DNA of 54,737 nt from Thermodesulfovibrionales bacterium (GCA_030017995.1 JASEGS010000008.1:1-54737); one strand, 5' to 3'; positions 1 to 8,765 are shown, counted from the stretch's first letter. The notes: generated by a model from the letters alone, not told the origin. Numbers and translations are program-made.

Positions 1-2
1 CG

Positions 3-53
3 CAGCGCCGCCGCAACGAGATAGAAAAGGTTTTAGATTTAAAATTTAAATAA
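3..53 (+). CDS. Possible 3' end of a gene entering from the left edge
   Basis: One plus-strand frame is open from the window edge and ends at a TAA at 51-53. The 16 residues are basic and end VLDLKFK. This is too short to identify. The AT-rich stretch after it (about 71-100) contains a GAGCGCTGTCCCTATT-like string that I associate from memory with the flanks of REP-associated (IS200-like) transposase genes, so this could be the tail of such a transposase. That link is inference and weak. Confidence 0.2.
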   Translation, partial: QRRRNEIEKVLDLKFK

Positions 54-96
54 AGACAATAATATATTGAACAAAATAAATGAGCGCTGTCCCTAT

Positions 97-291
97 TTAT
101 TCTATTTTATGCGCCTTGTTTTCTATGTCCCATCCGAGGGCTTTAAAAAATGGATTTAGGAAGTCAATTCTTACCTGAGCCTCAAGATAGCCTTTTGAGA
201 GATAGCGGTCTTTATCTTTCTCAAACTTTGAAATTAATGAATAGAGTTTTTCTTTGAATGAGCCAATATCGGTCACGAGTTTTTGTCCCAA
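97..291 (-). pseudogene. Truncated N-terminus of a type I/IIG restriction endonuclease
   Basis: The 64 residues contain VRIDFLNPFFKALGWDIENK, which matches the N-terminal stretch of restriction endonuclease/methyltransferase proteins (type I R-like or type IIG), where it precedes a nuclease domain. After that motif the sequence diverges and stops at once (HKIE then TAA), while family members run to roughly 1000 residues. No catalytic nuclease or methylase motif is present. It looks like a broken remnant left by a deletion or insertion between the left-edge material and panB, with no expected activity. Confidence 0.55.
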
Positions 292-314
292 TCAAAACAT
301 GAATTTTGACACCT

Positions 315-1109
315 CTAAAAAGAATGCTCTTTACCGGGAAATGTCCCCTTTTCAACCTCCTCTTTATACTGTCTTATTGCCTTTAGTGCGTCTTCTTTCA
401 GGTTTGCATACCTCTTTACAAATTTCGGCACAAACCTCTCAAATAATCCTATAACATCATGGATAACCAGAATCTGACCATCGCAATTTGGCCCTGCGCC
501 TATCCCTATGGTCGAAATTGTTAATTCATTGGTTATCCTCTCTGCAAGTCCGGAAGGGATCGCCTCAAGGACAATAGAAAATGCGCCTGCGTCCTCAAGT
601 ATCTTTGCATCTTCGAGAAGCCTCATTTGTGCGTCTTCTGTTCTGCCCTGCACTTTGTAGCCTCCCATTCTGTGAATTGCCTGAGGGGTAAGACCTATGT
701 GCGCCATTATAGGGATTTCTGATTTTGTCAATAATCTTATCGTATCAGCAAACTCCCTGCCGCCCTCAAGTTTTACAGCATGAGCGCCTGCTTCTTTGAT
801 AAATCGTCCTGCATTCCTCACAGCATCTTCAACGCTTACCTGATATGAGAGATAGGGCATATCTCCTATGACTACTGCATTCTTTGCCGCCCGTGAGACC
901 ATCTTTGTGTGGTATATCATCTCGTCCATTGTAACAGGAAGGGTATTTTCAAGCCCCTGAACAACCATTGCAAGGGAATCTCCCACGAGAATGGCATCTA
1001 TGCCTGCCTCGTCAACTATCTGCGAAAATGGATAATCATAGGCTGTAAGCATAGAGATCTTCTGCCCCTGTTGTTTCTTCTTTAAAAAATCCTGAATTGT
1101 TATCTTCAT
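315..1109 (-). CDS. panB: 3-methyl-2-oxobutanoate hydroxymethyltransferase
   Basis: PanB transfers a hydroxymethyl group from methylene-tetrahydrofolate to alpha-ketoisovalerate, giving ketopantoate, the first committed step of pantothenate and CoA synthesis in the cytoplasm. At 264 residues it has the usual family length. The Mg-binding VGDS (residues 42-45) and GDMP (82-85), the KLEGG strand (113-117), the HIGLTPQ loop (about 137-143) and the catalytic Glu in LEAIPS (about 182) are all present. An ATG at 1109 follows a GAGG ribosome site. It is the last gene of the run yajC-secD-secF-recJ-panB, separated from recJ by 110 bases, so it may have its own promoter. Assignment is secure. Confidence 0.96.
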   Translation of the reverse strand: MKITIQDFLKKKQQGQKISMLTAYDYPFSQIVDEAGIDAILVGDSLAMVVQGLENTLPVTMDEMIYHTKMVSRAAKNAVVIGDMPYLSYQVSVEDAVRNAGRFIKEAGAHAVKLEGGREFADTIRLLTKSEIPIMAHIGLTPQAIHRMGGYKVQGRTEDAQMRLLEDAKILEDAGAFSIVLEAIPSGLAERITNELTISTIGIGAGPNCDGQILVIHDVIGLFERFVPKFVKRYANLKEDALKAIRQYKEEVEKGTFPGKEHSF

Positions 1110-1219
1110 AAACCAGTCCTCTATGATATTCTGCTAATAATAAAAACTTTTATATTCTGTTTTATCATTGCATTAAGTATAAACAACTAATTAATTTTGC
1201 GAAAGTCAGCCTAATCTTG
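1110..1219. other. 110-base gap between recJ and panB
   Basis: An AT-rich spacer between the recJ stop and the panB start. I see no convincing hairpin terminator, RNA gene or small frame in it; a panB promoter may lie here but no clear -35/-10 pair stands out. Confidence 0.4.
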
Positions 1220-2923
1220 TTATGGCGTTGACGGTCTTATCGCCTTTAAATTTAATTGCAAATATCTTCCGCCGTTCCACTCATTTATTATAGGCTGAAA
1301 AGCAGCATCTATCAAACATTTATCATCCACTGAATTAATCAACCCTCCAAGCCCAAAGCCAATACAATCTATACTCTTCCTCTCCTGTTTCAAATGCATC
1401 TTCAGATGATTGTTCCCCACCACCCTCGGTTGTATCACCTCCATACCCTTTGCGCCAAGCACAGGCTCTTCATTGCCATATCCAAACGGCTCAAGTCTCG
1501 AAAGTTCTTCTATCAGACTAATGCTGACTTCGCCGATATTCGCTATAGCATCAATTTTTAGAACAGGAACAAAGTCTTCATCAGAAAGGGTATTTAAAAC
1601 AATGCCCGAGAGCATGCCTTCAAAGCGCTCAATATCCTCTGACAAAAGACTCAACCCTGCAGCCTGTTTATGGCCGCCAAACCTTTTAAGGACAGCGCTG
1701 CACTGTGAAAGCCCGTGATGAATATCAAAAGACAGGATGCTTCTGGCAGAGCCTTTTGCAAGGCCGTTTTCTATAGAAAGTATGACTGTTGGCCTGTGAT
1801 ATTGTTCTGCAATCCTCGATGCAACTATACCAACAACACCGGGATGCCACCCCTCTGATGCAATGACAATTGCTCCGCCAATTTCGAATTTTTGGAGTTT
1901 TTCAATAGCTTCCTGATAAACGACCTCTTCAATCTCCTGCCTTTGAGAGTTCAATTTATTCAGCCATTTTGCCAGATCTTCCGCCTCTGCCTCTGATTCT
2001 GTTGTTAAAAGTTTTACAATGTCTGTTGCGTCAGCAATTCTTCCTGCAGCGTTGATCCTCGGTATTAATACATAATACAAAAAGGTGGTCTTAAAAAAAT
2101 CAGTCTTTAAGCCTGCCGCATCCTTTAATGCCTTAATTCCAATTCTTTCCCCTGACTGGATCAACTTTATGCCTTCATGGAGTATAATCCTGTTGTCCTC
2201 AATCAGCGGCACAACATCAGCTCCAGTACCTATTGCAGCAAGGTCAAAGAGTCCATAAACATCATCAATATTGCCGAATAAACCATAAATAAGCATAAAA
2301 GCTACGCCTGCGCCGCTCAAAGCAGCGAGTGACGACTGATGCGCTATGAGTTTAGGGTTTACTACGGCAACCGCTTTTGGCAATAAAAAATGTGTTCTGT
2401 CTTCTGTGTTCTGTCTCATTGGTTCATGATGGTCTGTGACTATTACATCAATCCCTTCTGAACTGGCGGCTGAGACAGCATCAAAAGATGTAATGCCGCA
2501 ATCCACTGTAATTATAAGTCCCGCTCCTATTTCCTTCGCCTTTTGAACGCCTGCAGCTTCAAAGCCATAGCCATGACTCATTCTGTTCGGGATAAAGTAA
2601 TGAACCTCCATGCCGTATTTCCGCAAGCCGTCAACCATTACTGAAGTGGCGCTAACACCATCAGCATCGTAGTCTCCATGGATGAGAACCCTTTCGCCAA
2701 GCCTTTTTGATTCCTTTATTCTTTCTATTGCCTTTTTTATATCAGGCAGATCAAAAGGGTCTGATAAGTTCGATATGGATGGATTTAAAAAAGAATATAT
2801 CTGCTCAGAGGTTTTGATTCCCCTGTTTATTAATACCTGCGCAAAAACAGGGGATACAGCAGCAATCCTTGAGATATAATCAACATACTCCTGGTTGGTT
2901 CTATTTACCAGCCATCGCTTCAT
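1220..2923 (-). CDS. recJ: Single-stranded-DNA-specific exonuclease RecJ
   Basis: RecJ degrades single-stranded DNA 5' to 3' in recombination and mismatch repair. The 567 residues show the DHH phosphoesterase core: GDYDADG (about 83-89), DCGITS (about 142), the DHHEP signature (about 165), then the DHHA1 motif GGHKQAAGLS (about 415) and a C-terminal OB-like region. Length is typical. An in-frame seven-codon heptamer insertion (RQNTEDRTH, DNA 2391-2417) sits just after DHHEP in a loop, where relatives are shorter. It starts at ATG 2923, 26 bases after secF in the same run. Confidence 0.96.
   Translation of the reverse strand: MKRWLVNRTNQEYVDYISRIAAVSPVFAQVLINRGIKTSEQIYSFLNPSISNLSDPFDLPDIKKAIERIKESKRLGERVLIHGDYDADGVSATSVMVDGLRKYGMEVHYFIPNRMSHGYGFEAAGVQKAKEIGAGLIITVDCGITSFDAVSAASSEGIDVIVTDHHEPMRQNTEDRTHFLLPKAVAVVNPKLIAHQSSLAALSGAGVAFMLIYGLFGNIDDVYGLFDLAAIGTGADVVPLIEDNRIILHEGIKLIQSGERIGIKALKDAAGLKTDFFKTTFLYYVLIPRINAAGRIADATDIVKLLTTESEAEAEDLAKWLNKLNSQRQEIEEVVYQEAIEKLQKFEIGGAIVIASEGWHPGVVGIVASRIAEQYHRPTVILSIENGLAKGSARSILSFDIHHGLSQCSAVLKRFGGHKQAAGLSLLSEDIERFEGMLSGIVLNTLSDEDFVPVLKIDAIANIGEVSISLIEELSRLEPFGYGNEEPVLGAKGMEVIQPRVVGNNHLKMHLKQERKSIDCIGFGLGGLINSVDDKCLIDAAFQPIINEWNGGRYLQLNLKAIRPSTP
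2391..2417. repeat. Heptamer repeat (TTCTGT family) inside recJ
   Basis: Three units of the form NTTCTGT in direct succession (gttctgt, cttctgt, gttctgt). The minus-strand translation is RQNTEDRTH, in frame within RecJ. It belongs to the dispersed 7-nt-period family seen throughout the window. Confidence 0.75.
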
Positions 2924-2949
2924 AGCTCAGCAGCGTGTTGGCAAATGGC

Positions 2950-3855
2950 TCATTTTTTAGTTGCCTTGCCGCCCAGCAGCACGACAACAGGGCTCGCAAC
3001 AAAGATGGAGGAATATGTTCCTACTGCAAGCCCCATAAGCATTGCAAGGGAAAAGTCATGTATAACCTCTCCTCCGAAGAAAAATAAAGCAAGGGCAGTA
3101 ATAAAAACTGTTAAAGAGGTCACAATAGTTCTTGAAAGGACCTCGTTGATGCTCCTGTTTACAACAACCTCCACAGGTTCCTTAAGATACCTTTTCAGGT
3201 TCTCCCTTACCCTGTCAAAAACCACTACAGTATCAGTTAAAGAATAACCGGCAATGGTAAGCAGCGCACTGATAAGTATAAGATTTATTTCTCTGTTTAG
3301 AATATAAAATATACCCAATACCGCAAGCACATCGTGGAATGTTGCTATTGTTGCTCCGAGCCCGAATCTAAGCTGAAATCTCCATGCGACATATATCAGT
3401 ATCCCCGCTGTTGCCATAAGTATTGCCCACATAGCATCATTCCTTAACCTGGAACCAACCTTTGGCCCTATCTCTGTTGTTGAATCAATCACAGGCTTTT
3501 TATCCGCGAATCTTTGAGAAAGTATCTTGTTTATGACTTCAGAGAACCCACCGAGTTTCTCTTCCTGCTTCTTCACTCTTATCAATATCTTGTTTTCAGT
3601 CGGCAGATCCTGAAGATCAAAATCCCTGAGACCTCCATCATCCAACGCCTTTCTGACTTCATGAAGAGAGACAGATTGCGCAAACTTTATCTGCACAGCC
3701 GTCCCCCCTGCAAAATCCACTCCAAGATTGGCTCTGCCAGTGGCTATCTGCACTATGGCAAATATGCCGAGCACAGAGAGCACCCCTGAAAATACAAAGG
3801 CATAAACCTTCTTTCCCATGAAATCTATATTGCTGTTCTTTATCAGTTCTATCAC
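2950..3855 (-). CDS. secF: Protein translocase subunit SecF
   Basis: SecF works with SecD in the inner membrane to pull exported proteins out of SecYEG using the proton gradient. The 301 residues begin with one membrane segment (about 17-37), then a small periplasmic domain with NLGVDFAGGT (about 43-52), then five more membrane segments containing the conserved YSLTDTVVVFDRVREN stretch (about 204-219). It starts at GTG 3855 behind a clear GGAGG site, and follows secD by 34 bases. Confidence 0.97.
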   Translation of the reverse strand: MIELIKNSNIDFMGKKVYAFVFSGVLSVLGIFAIVQIATGRANLGVDFAGGTAVQIKFAQSVSLHEVRKALDDGGLRDFDLQDLPTENKILIRVKKQEEKLGGFSEVINKILSQRFADKKPVIDSTTEIGPKVGSRLRNDAMWAILMATAGILIYVAWRFQLRFGLGATIATFHDVLAVLGIFYILNREINLILISALLTIAGYSLTDTVVVFDRVRENLKRYLKEPVEVVVNRSINEVLSRTIVTSLTVFITALALFFFGGEVIHDFSLAMLMGLAVGTYSSIFVASPVVVLLGGKATKK

Positions 3856-3889
3856 TTTCCAATCCTCCGCTATTTATTTAAGCATTTGA

Positions 3890-5512
3890 TCAAATGCTTA
3901 ATCCCTTCACTTCCTCTCTGGAATAAACAATATCAAAAACAGTCTTTGTGCCAATAAGGGCAGTAAACAGATTTATGGCAACACCAAGGCTTAGTGTAAC
4001 AGCAAAACCCTTTATTGGCCCTGTGCCAAACTGGAACAATACGGCAGCAGTAATAAGAGTCGTTACATGGGAATCAAATATAGTCCAAAATGCCTTTTTG
4101 TATCCACCCTCTATAGCAGAGCGAGGGGTCTTGCCGCTCCGCAATTCTTCCCTCATTCTTTCAAACATCAGCACGTTAGAATCAACCGCCATGCCGATGG
4201 CGAGAATTATACCAGCGATACCAGGCAGAGTAAGGGTTGCGTTAAGGGATGCCATTGCCCCCAACAGAAACAGTATGTTTAAACCAAGGGCAAGATCAGC
4301 AACTACCCCTGAGAGCCTGTAATAAAAAATCATAAAAATTACAACGAGGATTGTCCCTGCAATTCCTGCAAATTTACCTGCTTCAATGGAATCTTTCCCG
4401 AGAGACGGTCCGACAGTAACATTCTGAAGGGTTTTTACAGGCGCAGGCAGCGCTCCTGCCCTTAATATTATGGCAAGATCCTTTGCATCTTCTATTGTAA
4501 AGCTGCCTGTTATCTGGGCATTACCGCCGCTTATTCTCTCCTGTATAACCGGCGCAGAATAGACATTACCGTCCAGTATTATGGCAAGCCTCTTTTTTAC
4601 ATTCTGCGATGTTACATCCTCAAATATCTTAGCGCCTGTACTGTTAAATGTAATAGACACATATGGTTCATTAAACCTCTGGTCTATATTGACTTTAGCC
4701 TCTGTTAGGAGGTCTCCTGTAAGTAGACTTTCTTTTTTCAGCAGAATCGGCCTTTTAACAATAACGCCTGTCTCTTTATTTACAATTCTTTGGAACAATA
4801 TCTCATCCCTTTCCGGAATCTTTGCTTTAAATTTATCAAAGACAACGGACTCTTCTCCCTGCAGGATCGAAGGCGGCAGTTCTGCTGCTAAAGGGGATTC
4901 GTCATCAACGAGCTTAAATTCCAACAGCGCTGTCTTTCCAATTATTTCAACAGCGCGTTTTGGATCCTTTACACCGGGAAGCTGAACAACTATTTCATTC
5001 TGTGCCTGCCTGTGAATTACCGGTTCTGCAACACCGAACTGATCTATTCGGTTTCTTATTATCTCAAGCACCTGGTCTGCGGCTGTATCCTTAATCCTTT
5101 CCGCTTCCTTTGCAGTCAGCTTATATCTCAGAACATCTTTGCCCTCGACCATAGTCAATAAGGGATATGCCTCTTCTATTACTTTTCTGACATCCATATT
5201 AGAAGGAGTTACAACAAGAAGTAATCCTTCCCCTTTCGCATTAGCTTGAATCTTTTTCCTCTCAAAAATACTGTTCAGAGATGACGCCATTCTTTCAGTA
5301 GCAATTTCAACAGCCTTTTCCCCTTCCACTTCAAAGACAAGATGCAGTCCTCCCTGCAGATCAAGTCCAAGGACAATGCCTTTATTAGGCATGCTTTTTC
5401 CCCACCACTCAGGCATATATTTAAAAAGCGGCGTGTTTGGCAAGAAGAAAATTACAGATATAACAACAGTCAACGCAATAAGCGCTATCCTCAAGGAAAT
5501 ACCTTTTTTCAT
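3890..5512 (-). CDS. secD: Protein translocase subunit SecD
   Basis: SecD is the larger partner of SecF in proton-driven late protein export. The 540 residues have an N-terminal membrane segment (about 8-28), the GLDLQGG motif (about 49-55), a large periplasmic P1 head (about 60-340) with [12 protein letters not shown], and five C-terminal membrane segments with [17 protein letters not shown] (about 443-459) where the proton-path Asp lies. ATG 5512 follows GGAGGTTAAAGG. It lies 31 bases downstream of yajC and 34 upstream of secF, the standard yajC-secD-secF operon. Confidence 0.97.
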   Translation of the reverse strand: MKKGISLRIALIALTVVISVIFFLPNTPLFKYMPEWWGKSMPNKGIVLGLDLQGGLHLVFEVEGEKAVEIATERMASSLNSIFERKKIQANAKGEGLLLVVTPSNMDVRKVIEEAYPLLTMVEGKDVLRYKLTAKEAERIKDTAADQVLEIIRNRIDQFGVAEPVIHRQAQNEIVVQLPGVKDPKRAVEIIGKTALLEFKLVDDESPLAAELPPSILQGEESVVFDKFKAKIPERDEILFQRIVNKETGVIVKRPILLKKESLLTGDLLTEAKVNIDQRFNEPYVSITFNSTGAKIFEDVTSQNVKKRLAIILDGNVYSAPVIQERISGGNAQITGSFTIEDAKDLAIILRAGALPAPVKTLQNVTVGPSLGKDSIEAGKFAGIAGTILVVIFMIFYYRLSGVVADLALGLNILFLLGAMASLNATLTLPGIAGIILAIGMAVDSNVLMFERMREELRSGKTPRSAIEGGYKKAFWTIFDSHVTTLITAAVLFQFGTGPIKGFAVTLSLGVAINLFTALIGTKTVFDIVYSREEVKGLSI

Positions 5513-5543
5513 CTATCCTTTAACCTCCGGTATTCTTTAGCGA

Positions 5544-5894
5544 TCAGTCTTCTTCTGTAGCCGGCCGTACGGCAGAAATATAGCTCTTTCCGAACTTGAC
5601 CTTAACATTCTCTGCTATCTTCAAGACAACAGTGTTATTGCTCACACTATCAACAACCCCGTAAATACCTCCAGCGGTTATTACCTTGTCTCCTTTTTTA
5701 ATACTTCCGAGCATCTGCCTGTGTTCCTTAGCCTTCTTCTGCTGCGGCCTTATGAGAAGGAAATAAAAGACCACACATATAAGTATCACAGGGAGCAGGC
5801 TTCCGACTATTCCCTGAATTCCACCGGGTTGTCCACCCTGCGGCGCAGGCCCCATAGCATAAGCATCTGTAACTAAATTCAACAGAAAAAACAT
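5544..5894 (-). CDS. yajC: Preprotein translocase accessory subunit YajC
   Basis: YajC is a small single-span membrane protein that joins the SecDF complex. The 116 residues contain a hydrophobic segment (about 28-48) ending in the diagnostic FYFLLIRPQQKK, followed by a conserved cytoplasmic domain with GDKVITAGGIYG (about 68-79). ATG 5894 is preceded by GGAGGTG at ideal spacing. First gene of the yajC-secDF-recJ-panB run; the 137-base upstream gap is filled by a heptamer-repeat dyad. Confidence 0.95.
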   Translation of the reverse strand: MFFLLNLVTDAYAMGPAPQGGQPGGIQGIVGSLLPVILICVVFYFLLIRPQQKKAKEHRQMLGSIKKGDKVITAGGIYGVVDSVSNNTVVLKIAENVKVKFGKSYISAVRPATEED

Positions 5895-5911
5895 TTAACA
5901 CCTCCAATTGT

Positions 5912-5981
5912 TTTTGAGTAAATGAGTATATGGGTGAAAAACTTCACTCATATACCCATTTACTCATACACTCATTCACGT
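5912..5981. repeat. Heptamer-repeat dyad between mqnA and yajC
   Basis: Arms at 5916-5938 and 5943-5965 form a near-perfect inverted repeat of about 22 bp (two transitions) with a five-base loop. Each arm is built of 7-base units (gagtaaa, tgagtat, atgggtg), and more units follow (catacac, tcattca). It lacks a following T tract on either strand, so it is not a classical terminator, though it could slow or process transcripts between mqnA and yajC. Confidence 0.7.
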
Positions 5982-6031
5982 TTTAAATTGGTTTATATAC
6001 TAACCAGTCTTACATAAAAATCTCAAGGTTT

Positions 6032-6817
6032 TTAGAGATACCATAAATCTTCCAAATACTTTCTGAAGAGTTCAAGTCCCTTCTTATGTTCCTCTGTAAA
6101 ATCATAATCGATTTTATCCCAGTAAGCGGTTATCTTTTCTTCCGGCATAAACGCCCTTATTGCGGAATGTTTTGCAATATCAGCAAGATTCTTCAAAGCC
6201 ACATCCTTCGCTGTATTCAGGTCTTTTACAACTCTGTTTAAAAGTTCTTCCTTTTCCTCTATGCCTCGCCTTGCAATCCACAAGGCAAATACAAAAGGCA
6301 AGCCGGTATTTTTATTCCATATTTCGCCGAGGTCATAAGTAAGAGTTTTGAGTCTTGAGTTTTGAGTTCTGTATTTCAGCGCATCATCCCCTATCAGCAG
6401 GAATGCCTCTGCTCCTGCTTTCTCAGGCTGTTCAGACACCTTCAAATCGCATTGAACTCCAAAAAACTTCCTCAGGACAATATCAAGCAGGGCAACGGAT
6501 GTCTCTGACTGGGAGGACACTGCTATAGTGGCTCTGTCAAGTTCTGATATGGTCTTATCAGTAAAGAGCAAGACGCTTCCTGCAGGCCCTTTTGAACTTA
6601 TGGAGTGGCTGTCAATTATCCTGTAAAGCGAAGGATTTCTGAGGCACTCAATGGATGAAGAAGGGCTTATATCTATCTCCCCGTCCCTGAGCATCTTATT
6701 AACCGTTGAAGGGACGCCCTCTATAAATTCATAAGATGAGCAGTCGCATTCATTTTGCAGCGTATAAAAAATAGGGAAAAGATTAGCATATGGGATTTTG
6801 CCTATTCTGAGTTTCAC
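6032..6817 (-). CDS. mqnA: Chorismate dehydratase MqnA (futalosine menaquinone pathway)
   Basis: MqnA removes water from chorismate to give 3-enolpyruvyl-benzoate, the entry to the futalosine route to menaquinone. The 261 residues start with RIGKIPYANLFPIFY (about 3-17), then EGVPSTVNKML and DISPSSSIE (about 50-56), and contain GDDALKYR (about 143-150), all typical of the periplasmic-binding-like MqnA fold. GTG 6817 overlaps the rtcB stop by four bases, so translation is coupled. The window also encodes MqnD at 42442, so the pathway is genuine although the genes are dispersed. A heptamer insertion encodes RTQNSRLKTLT after the GDDALKY motif. Confidence 0.93.
   Translation of the reverse strand: MKLRIGKIPYANLFPIFYTLQNECDCSSYEFIEGVPSTVNKMLRDGEIDISPSSSIECLRNPSLYRIIDSHSISSKGPAGSVLLFTDKTISELDRATIAVSSQSETSVALLDIVLRKFFGVQCDLKVSEQPEKAGAEAFLLIGDDALKYRTQNSRLKTLTYDLGEIWNKNTGLPFVFALWIARRGIEEKEELLNRVVKDLNTAKDVALKNLADIAKHSAIRAFMPEEKITAYWDKIDYDFTEEHKKGLELFRKYLEDLWYL
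6345..6377. repeat. Heptamer repeat (AGTTTTG family) inside mqnA
   Basis: Units agttttg, agtcttg, agttttg, agttctg in tandem. Read on the minus strand it is in frame and encodes RTQNSRLKTLT in MqnA. Confidence 0.7.
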
Positions 6818-8259
6818 CCCTTTACTACTCCCATCGGCCTTAAACGTGCAACCTTCTTTGAAATCCCTGCATTATGCACCACATCGACAACATTTGCAAT
6901 ATCCTTATATGCCTCAGACATCTCTTCAGCAAGCGTCTCTCTTCCTGCAGATCTGACAATTATTCCTTTGTCCTCCATCTCCCGGTAAATAGAGCGTCCC
7001 TTTGCCTGCCTTATAGCCTGATGTCGCGACATCACCCTCCCAGCGCCATGGCATGTAGAGCCAAATGTCTCGCTCATTGCCTTTTCAGTGCCAATAAGGA
7101 CAACGGATGCCCTTCCCATGTCGCCTGGTATGAGTACAGGCTGTCCGATATGTTTATAAATATCAGGAAGCTCTAAATGCCCCGGCGGAAAAGCCCTTGT
7201 AGCGCCTTTCCTGTGAACAATAAGCTTCATCTTTTTACCGTGCACTACATGCTCCTCTATCTTTGCAATGTTATGCGCAACATCATATATAAGGCTCATA
7301 CCCAACTCTTTCGGCGCTGCCATAAAGACCCTCAGGAATGCCTCGCGCGTCCAGTGCATTATGCACTGTCTGTTTGCCCATGCGTAATTTGCAGCAGCCC
7401 TCATTGCAGCAAGATAATCCTGCGCCTCTGAGCTGTTAAAAGGAGCGCAGGCGAGTTCTTTGTCCGGAAGCTCGATATTATATTTCTTCACAGCCCTTTC
7501 CATAACTTCAAGAAAGTCCGTGCATACCTGATGGCCAAATCCCCGCGATCCGGTATGGATCATTACTGTCACTTGCCCTTCAAAAAGCCCCAGCGCATTG
7601 GCAGACTTCTCATCGTATATTTCGTCCACATACTGAATCTCAAGAAAGTGATTCCCTGAGCCGAGTGTTCCCTGCTGAGCCCTGCCACGCTCATATGCCT
7701 TCTGGCTGATGAGATCCGGGTTGGCGCCTTCTATACATCCGCCTGATTCGATCCTCTCAAGGTCAGATATATCTCCATATCCTTCTTCGACTGCCCAGCG
7801 CGCGCCCTTTAAAAGAAGCTTCCTTTCCGATTCCGGACCAAGTCTTATTTTTCCTTTGGAACCGACACCTGATGGAATCTCGCTATGCAGGACCTCCACG
7901 AGGTCCTTGAGCCTCGGAACAACCTCATCTTTCCTGAGATTGCTCCTGAGGAGACGGACTCCTCAATTTATGTCGTAGCCCACTCCTCCGGGAGAAATAA
8001 TCCCTTCTTTTAAGTCGAATGCTGCTACTCCGCCTATCGCAAACCCATAGCCTGTATGTATGTCTGGCATTGCAAGTGATGACCCAACAATTCCCGGAAG
8101 GGTAGCTACATTAGCCACCTGAGCGACAGATCCTGCTTCAAGAGCCTTCTCCAGAGCGCTGTCTACGAAGATGATCCCGTTAGTCTTCATTCCAGCCTTA
8201 TAATCTTTCGGGATCTCGATCCTGTTTTCGTCTATTCTCTTAAGCCCCTCGATTGTCAT
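6814..8259 (-). CDS. rtcB: RNA-splicing ligase RtcB, probable selenoprotein (UGA = Sec99)
   Basis: RtcB joins RNA 2',3'-cyclic phosphate (or 3'-phosphate) ends to 5'-OH ends with GTP and Mn(II), in tRNA splicing or RNA repair. The frame is 481 residues, the exact family size, but is interrupted once by TGA at 7963-7965 with no frameshift: [16 protein letters not shown]. In the family this position is the invariant metal-binding Cys (Cys98 in the Pyrococcus enzyme) of DINCGVR. All later motifs are intact: [32 protein letters not shown] and the guanylylated His in [14 protein letters not shown] 12-bp hairpin follows the UGA (separate entry). The Cys-to-UGA match, intact downstream frame and hairpin support selenocysteine over a nonsense mutation. 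It lies between archease and mqnA. Sec readthrough itself is inference. Confidence 0.85.
7916..7965 (-). promoter_or_regulatory. SECIS-like element just after the rtcB UGA
   Basis: Counting bases after UGA on the minus strand, bases 17-28 (7946-7935) pair with bases 36-47 (7927-7916): 12 consecutive pairs, 10 Watson-Crick and two G-U. The apical loop is GGAAAGA (7934-7928), with G at its first two positions. The loop begins 29 bases after UGA, inside the 16-37 range I recall for bacterial SECIS elements bound by SelB. A second 7-bp hairpin (7965-7947) includes the UGA itself and abuts the first with no gap. Confidence 0.8.
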
Positions 8260-8274
8260 AAATCCCTCCTTTCC

Positions 8275-8697
8275 CTAAATATCAAAAATAACCTCGGCTT
8301 TCCATTCATCATTTATCCTCTCAACCTTGATGTTATGATAAGTGGCAGCCTTTACAAGAAGTCTCTGTTCATGCCTGCCGATCTCAAACTCCTCGCCGTA
8401 AACCTTCGCCTTGATATATGCTGAAGGCTGAATACTGAATGCCGTTACTTCCATTCTTCTGCCAATAAATCCGTATGTATCGAACTGAAATATCAATTCA
8501 TTGAGAAACCCGACCAAAAGACCCTCTGCAGAGTCGCTCCTGACCTCGACATCCTTTTCCTGAGACTCCAGAACCCCATCAATATCTGTCATAAGGCTAT
8601 ACATTCCAAGCCCTGTGTTCATGAATGCATCTTCACATCTCTTGCCATAAGCCCTTATGCCTGCGTCTCCGGATATGTCCAGCACCTCAAAAGTCAT
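8275..8697 (-). CDS. Archease (RtcB activator)
   Basis: Archease speeds guanylylation and turnover of the RtcB ligase. The roughly 140-residue product opens FEVLDISGDAGIRAYG, corresponding to the HTADIGI region with the metal-binding Asp, has the central RLLVKAATYHNI stretch (about 117-128), and ends FDI, the conserved acidic C-terminus. The usual His of HTAD is not seen. It lies 15 bases upstream of rtcB in the same operon. I chose ATG 8697 because an extended -10 box ends only five bases before it and homologues begin there; an in-frame ATG at 8712 would add five residues (MLLFN). Confidence 0.88.
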   Translation of the reverse strand: MTFEVLDISGDAGIRAYGKRCEDAFMNTGLGMYSLMTDIDGVLESQEKDVEVRSDSAEGLLVGFLNELIFQFDTYGFIGRRMEVTAFSIQPSAYIKAKVYGEEFEIGRHEQRLLVKAATYHNIKVERINDEWKAEVIFDI

Positions 8698-8702
8698 ATT
8701 AA

Positions 8703-8711
8703 ATAATAACA
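8703..8711 (-). promoter_or_regulatory. Extended -10 box before archease (leaderless start)
   Basis: TGTTATTAT on the minus strand (TGN plus TATTAT) lies five bases before ATG 8697, and no ribosome site is visible. This matches the pattern at several other operon heads here and suggests a leaderless mRNA for archease-rtcB-mqnA. Confidence 0.4.
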
Positions 8712-8737
8712 TACACCACGGGTAAGCAAATATAGGA

Positions 8738-8743
8738 TATAAT
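8738..8743 (+). promoter_or_regulatory. Likely -10 box for the cardiolipin synthase-like gene
   Basis: A perfect TATAAT lies 22 bases before ATG 8766, with the GGAG ribosome site downstream of the expected start of transcription. No good -35 hexamer is visible. Confidence 0.4.
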
Positions 8744-8765
8744 TAATCAGTTGGAGATAATTCAT

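Noticed and set aside
7963-7965. TGA read as Trp or Gly by a variant genetic code
   Set aside because: TGA clearly ends many genes here (for example the ATGA overlaps of hpf/rapZ, atpF'/atpF, PASTA/rpe), and neither Trp nor Gly fits the Cys position.
6814-8259. rtcB as a pseudogene or two separate genes split by a stop
   Set aside because: The stop is TGA, in frame, at the invariant Cys codon, with no other damage and a strong hairpin behind it. A random nonsense mutation is much less likely, although it cannot be excluded without the Sec genes.
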